The notes beneath the pieces were generated by a model. That model saw nothing but the letters and a program-made list of their open reading frames with translations. It ran no database searches and was not told the DNA's origin. 64,000 bases of DNA from Acanthococcus lagerstroemiae (lineage: Eukaryota > Arthropoda > Insecta > Hemiptera > Eriococcidae): contig CM063106.1 of assembly GCA_031841125.1 (NCBI GenBank), positions 30,500,001 to 30,564,000 on the forward strand. The letters run 5' to 3'. Made by a program: the position numbers and the translations under genes. Shown one piece after another: positions 60,480 to 64,000 of this stretch (the first letter of the stretch is position 1; each line of letters starts with the position of its first letter).

Positions 60480-60620
60480 TAAAAGTGAAAGACAAAAGAA
60501 AGGAGATAAAATAGTAATAGCCAGTCTAAACGTAAGAACCCTAAAAAGTAATGATAATTTAGTAGAATTAGAGGAGGCATAAAAGGAATCGAGAATAGAC
60601 ATTATCGATACGTACTCGTA
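60480..60620 (+). pseudogene. LINE endonuclease N-terminal fragment (copy D)
   Basis: Reads KIVIASLNVRTLKSNDNLVE then LEEA, a stop, KESRIDII. This matches the start of the copy C endonuclease (LQIGTLNVRSL, then NLIELEKAF). Sequence upstream from about 60,345 is probably its leader or inter-ORF DNA. A separate truncated or rearranged copy, since it follows a reverse transcriptase fragment. Confidence 0.65.
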
Positions 60621-60733
60621 GAGTTATCAACTAAACCAGTTCGTTCAAGAAAACGTTTATGTTATACATATAGTGACGTGCATCGTGCATAAAGCATAAT
60701 AGTGATAACATTTATAACAAATCAACTTCAAAC

Positions 60734-61627
60734 ATGGATAAGGACGGTGATTTCATGGCGAAATTTAATTTGATGTTCGAGAAAGTGAATGGAATCGGCA
60801 GCGAGCTGAGAAAACTCACCAACGCAATAAAAAAAGAAGAAAAATTAGATGAAAAAAAATCACAAGTTAAGAGAAGAAGTTAACACGATGAAAGAAGTCA
60901 GTAGAGATCAAGAATACGCCGTATTCAAAGCATGGAACAATACTCAAGAAAACGTAATGTAATAATAAATGACATGAGGAAAATCGAGAAAGAAAATCTT
61001 AAAAGAGATAGGTAATTAAGACGTTCGGGTCAGAAATACAACTAAATATCAGTGACTGTGACATAAACGCTATTCATAGGCTACCAACTAAAGAAGGGAA
61101 AATCACAGCGATATTAATGTGCCTACACAATCTCGAACCAAAAGCAAAACTAATAAGCTGGTCGAAGGAAAACAAGAAGAACAGGAAAACATCCAAATAT
61201 ACCACCGTCATCATCAATGAACACCTAACAAAAATAAACGAGAAAATTCTACGCGAAGCCCTGGCAAGACCTGAAATCGAGTTCGCGTGGTTCAAAAATG
61301 GACATGTATATTCGTAGAAGCGAAGGAAGTCGGACTGAAAAAATTAGATCGTTAAATCAACTTAATCTTGCATCAAAAGATCGGGTCGAACGAGAAAGGT
61401 CAACGGGAGACGAAAATACACAATCCGAAGACGAAGAAGAAGAAGACAAGAATAGAGCCAATTCTTGGAACATCCACGCGAAACAAAAAACCATTGAAGA
61501 CTTCGTAGTCTATGCATCTTCAAACGGGAAATTCAAACCAATAAAGGAAAACAACAAGATCACCACTCGCTCAAAGACCACGAATCGCGAACAGAACAAG
61601 AAGCAGTTTTCTGATGTGAATACGTAG
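60734..61627 (+). pseudogene. LINE copy C ORF1
   Basis: ORF1 homologous to that of copy A but clearly diverged. It starts MDKDGDFMAKFNLMFEKVNG, followed by a Lys/Glu-rich coiled coil broken by a frameshift near 60,860. Then MEQYSRKRNVIINDM (60,930-60,975), equivalent to EKYSRRNNAVINGI in copy A, and DINAIHRLPTKEGK (61,060-61,100), equivalent to CTIHRLPTKERK. After that TTVIINEHLTKINEKILREA, and, after another shift near 61,298, a Glu/Asp-rich tail that ends at 61,627. The 5' leader may begin soon after 60,620. Confidence 0.72.
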
Positions 61628-61672
61628 ATTTCAACTCCTCGGTCCGTAACGAACCCGCCTCACCCAGAAAGC

Positions 61673-64000
61673 TTGGGTAGCGAGGGTGAATATACCGTCA
61701 ATCCTACAATCTTACCCTACGAATTAGAAAACGAAATAAATAACGTAAGTAATAAGTTAGAATTTAAAGTTATAAACAGCGGAATTCGGGAATCTGAGAA
61801 AAGAAAGAACAAAAACAAGAAAATATTACAAATAGGCACTTTGAACGTTAGGTCTTTAAATATAACCTGAAAATTTAATCGAACTCGAAAAGGCTTTTGA
61901 TGATTTAAATCCAAAAATACTGGGCTTATCGGAAACTAAGAGATCAGGAGAAAGAATCGTAATAACGCAAAAAGGAAACTTCTTGTATCAAATCGGGAAC
62001 AACCTAAGACAAAGGGGAGTAGGTTTCATGATTAAAGCAGAATTCAAAAACAAAATAAAGGAAATCAGAGGAGTCACAGATAGGATAGCGCTGTTAAAAA
62101 TGGAAATAAATAAAAGATTAATAATATGCATTCAAGTGTACGCACCCACCACAAAAGCAAAAAACAACGAAGTAGATGCTTTCTACAACAAAATTAGGGA
62201 ATTATTACAAGAATTCAGATCAAAAAAGATTACCTAATACTTATGTGGGGCTGGAATAGTCAAGTAGGAAAGAAACAAAAGGGCAAAAAGAAAACAATGG
62301 GACAATATGGATATGGGCAGAGAAATAAAAGGGGGTGGAGACTGATACGTTTTTGCCAGGAATTTGATTTGAAAATTAGTAATAGCTATTTCAAGAAGAG
62401 AGAGGGAAAACGATGGTCATGGCTAGCATCCAACCAAGAATATAACTCGCTAGTAGACTATGCACTAGTACATGTTAAAAGTAACTTAATAATAAATTAC
62501 GACTTTCAAGGCATGAGCGAATTAAAATTTTTTACAGACCATAAACTTCTAAACTTAAAATTAAAAATTAAGGAATTTCATGTCCCCCAACAAACAAAAA
62601 CAAATCACAAGACAATAATTAACCCACATAAGTATGAGAGAAAACTATACGACGGGTTGAAAAACTTTAGAAAGAGAAAATGTAATGACATAGATAGAAT
62701 GTACAAATATTTAATAGAAGCAATAGAAAAAGCCCTAAAAATTTCCACAAAAGGAAAAGAAAAAGACACAAACAAAGACCAAAACGAGGACGACAATCAA
62801 ATAAAAAAATTGCATGAAAAAAGAGCTGCTCTGTTGAAAAATAAAAATAGAACAAAAACCGAAAGAATAGAATTAAACGTAATTTCAAGATTAATAAGAA
62901 ATAAGATAAGACACAGAGACCAGACTGAAAAGGAACAAATAGTGAGGGAAGCCATAGAAGGTAGCAAAAATATTTAAAAAATGAAGAAGAGATTGAGGCT
63001 GGGAATACAATGGATAACGCATTTTGAAGACAGCAAAGGGCGGGAAAAGATTAGTGACAGAAAAACGAAATAAACAAGTTTATATCCAATTATTACGAGA
63101 CATTATATAACATTTCAGACAAAAGCCCTAAAATCGAAAAAAGAGTAGAAGGAAACCTTCAAGAAATCGAACCGAAATTCTTGGCTGAAGAAGTAGAGAG
63201 AGTAGTAAGAGATTTAAAAAATAACAAGGGCCCAGGGCACGATAAAATCACCAACGAATATATTAAAGCGGGGGGAACAGAATTAATCAGAGAGTTAACG
63301 AAATTATTTAACAAAATACTAGAAACAAGAAAAATACCAAGCGAATGGAAACATGCAGATATAATTATGATATTCAAAAAAGGAAATAAACACAAGATAG
63401 AAAACTATCGCCCCATAACTTTAGGGCCAACCCTTTCAAAAATATTTTCGAGACTAATAGAAAAACGTATCAAAGCAATTTTAAATATTCAACAACCTAA
63501 CGAACAATCAGGCTTCAGAAAATCATTCTCAACTATAGGTCACCTGCACAGTATAAATCAAATTATAGAAAAATGCACTGAATATCAAAAAGATCTGTTC
63601 TTAGCAACGATAGACTATACAAAAGCCTTCGACTTTGAAGACCATCAATTTATTATCAAAACTTTGAACAACCAAGGGGTCCCAAAATGTCTCATAGATA
63701 TAATAGAAGAAATGTATACTGGGCTGAAAGAGAGGATAATTATGGACGCTGAAGGACAATATTTTGAAATTAAAAGAGACGTAAAACAGGGAGATCCATT
63801 ATCATCAATCCTTTACAATAGTGCGTTACAGGAAATTATAAGAGAACTAAAATGGAAGAAAAGGGGTTGATTATAAATAGAGAAAGACTATCAAATTTCA
63901 GATTCGCCGAAGATATTATACTTTTAGCGAACACAGAAGAAGAAAAGAATTAATAGAAATGATAGATGAGTTAGATGAACAGGGAAAACCTTCTAAATTA
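61673..64000 (+). pseudogene. LINE copy C ORF2: endonuclease + reverse transcriptase, runs off window
   Basis: Endonuclease: LQIGTLNVRSL (61,829-61,861), frame break, ILGLSETKRSGERIV, RQRGVGFMIKAEF, IQVYAPTTKAKNNEVDAFYN (to ~62,190). The catalytic GDWN motif is damaged to MWGWNSQVG (~62,243-62,269). VDYALV and TDHKLL (62,455-62,551) stand for the usual DYxLV and SDHxLV. A long Lys-rich linker ends at 62,977. Reverse transcriptase: DLKNNKGPGHDKITNEYIK, IENYRPITLGPTLSKIFSRL, NEQSGFRKSFSTIGHLHSIN, TIDYTKAFDFEDHQF and VKQGDPLSSILYNS (63,181-63,870). After a frameshift the active-site box reads FAEDI (63,903-63,917), not FADDI. Three or more frameshifts plus the changed active sites mean it is inactive. 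It continues past the window end. Confidence 0.82.

Noticed and set aside
1..64000. Telomeric repeats (TTAGG)n, rRNA genes and tRNA genes
   Set aside because: No tandem TTAGG, no conserved rRNA segments and no complete tRNA fold were noticed; short matches only.

Overview
The window is eukaryotic, repeat-dominated DNA, most likely from an insect or another arthropod. It has a long tandem satellite, AT-rich flanks, several decayed non-LTR retrotransposons with insect-type ORF1/ORF2 layout, a degenerate Helitron whose Rep gene carries a spliceosomal-type intron, a hAT-like MITE and microsatellites. I see no complete host gene, no rRNA or tRNA gene, no CRISPR array and no prokaryotic operon. Species cannot be decided from the sequence.

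Bases 1-36,960 are a satellite with a unit of about 272 bp, roughly 119 units, all in one orientation. In the left 16 kb the array is broken four times by copies of a ~1.03 kb non-satellite segment at the same position in the unit. Each copy follows a 12-bp word of the unit, and in the first three the word recurs in near-identical form on the right. The segments are separated by almost exact whole numbers of units (11, 16, 11), which looks like an insertion that was later amplified with the satellite as a higher-order repeat. The fourth copy is scrambled and runs into a 500-N assembly gap (15,875-16,374). To the right of the gap about 76 units run uninterrupted; the last ~3 kb is visibly more diverged. 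A lone, very diverged satellite copy lies 9 kb away at about 45.8-46.2 kb.

From 37.1 to 43.2 kb: the C-terminal end of an R1/I/Jockey-type LINE ORF2, then a minus-strand Helitron of about 5.1 kb whose two ends are both visible (TC start, hairpin plus CTAG end, inserted between A and T). It keeps a broken Rep N-terminal region and the HUH motif, has a 79-bp intron, and lacks the rest of Rep and the helicase.

From 43.2 to 53.7 kb: mostly AT-rich unique sequence with one possible short coding exon (43,416-43,520, minus), one unrecognised broken ORF, the satellite relic and a Ty3/Gypsy-like gag remnant without pol (48.6-50.3 kb).

From 53.7 kb to the end: three or four decayed LINE copies of related families (ORF1 with coiled coil and FP-like motif; ORF2 with APE endonuclease and reverse transcriptase). 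One copy is interrupted by a 317-bp hAT-like MITE with an 8-bp target duplication. No element appears to have an intact gene set, so the window reads as heterochromatin or its border, perhaps pericentromeric; that location is inference.
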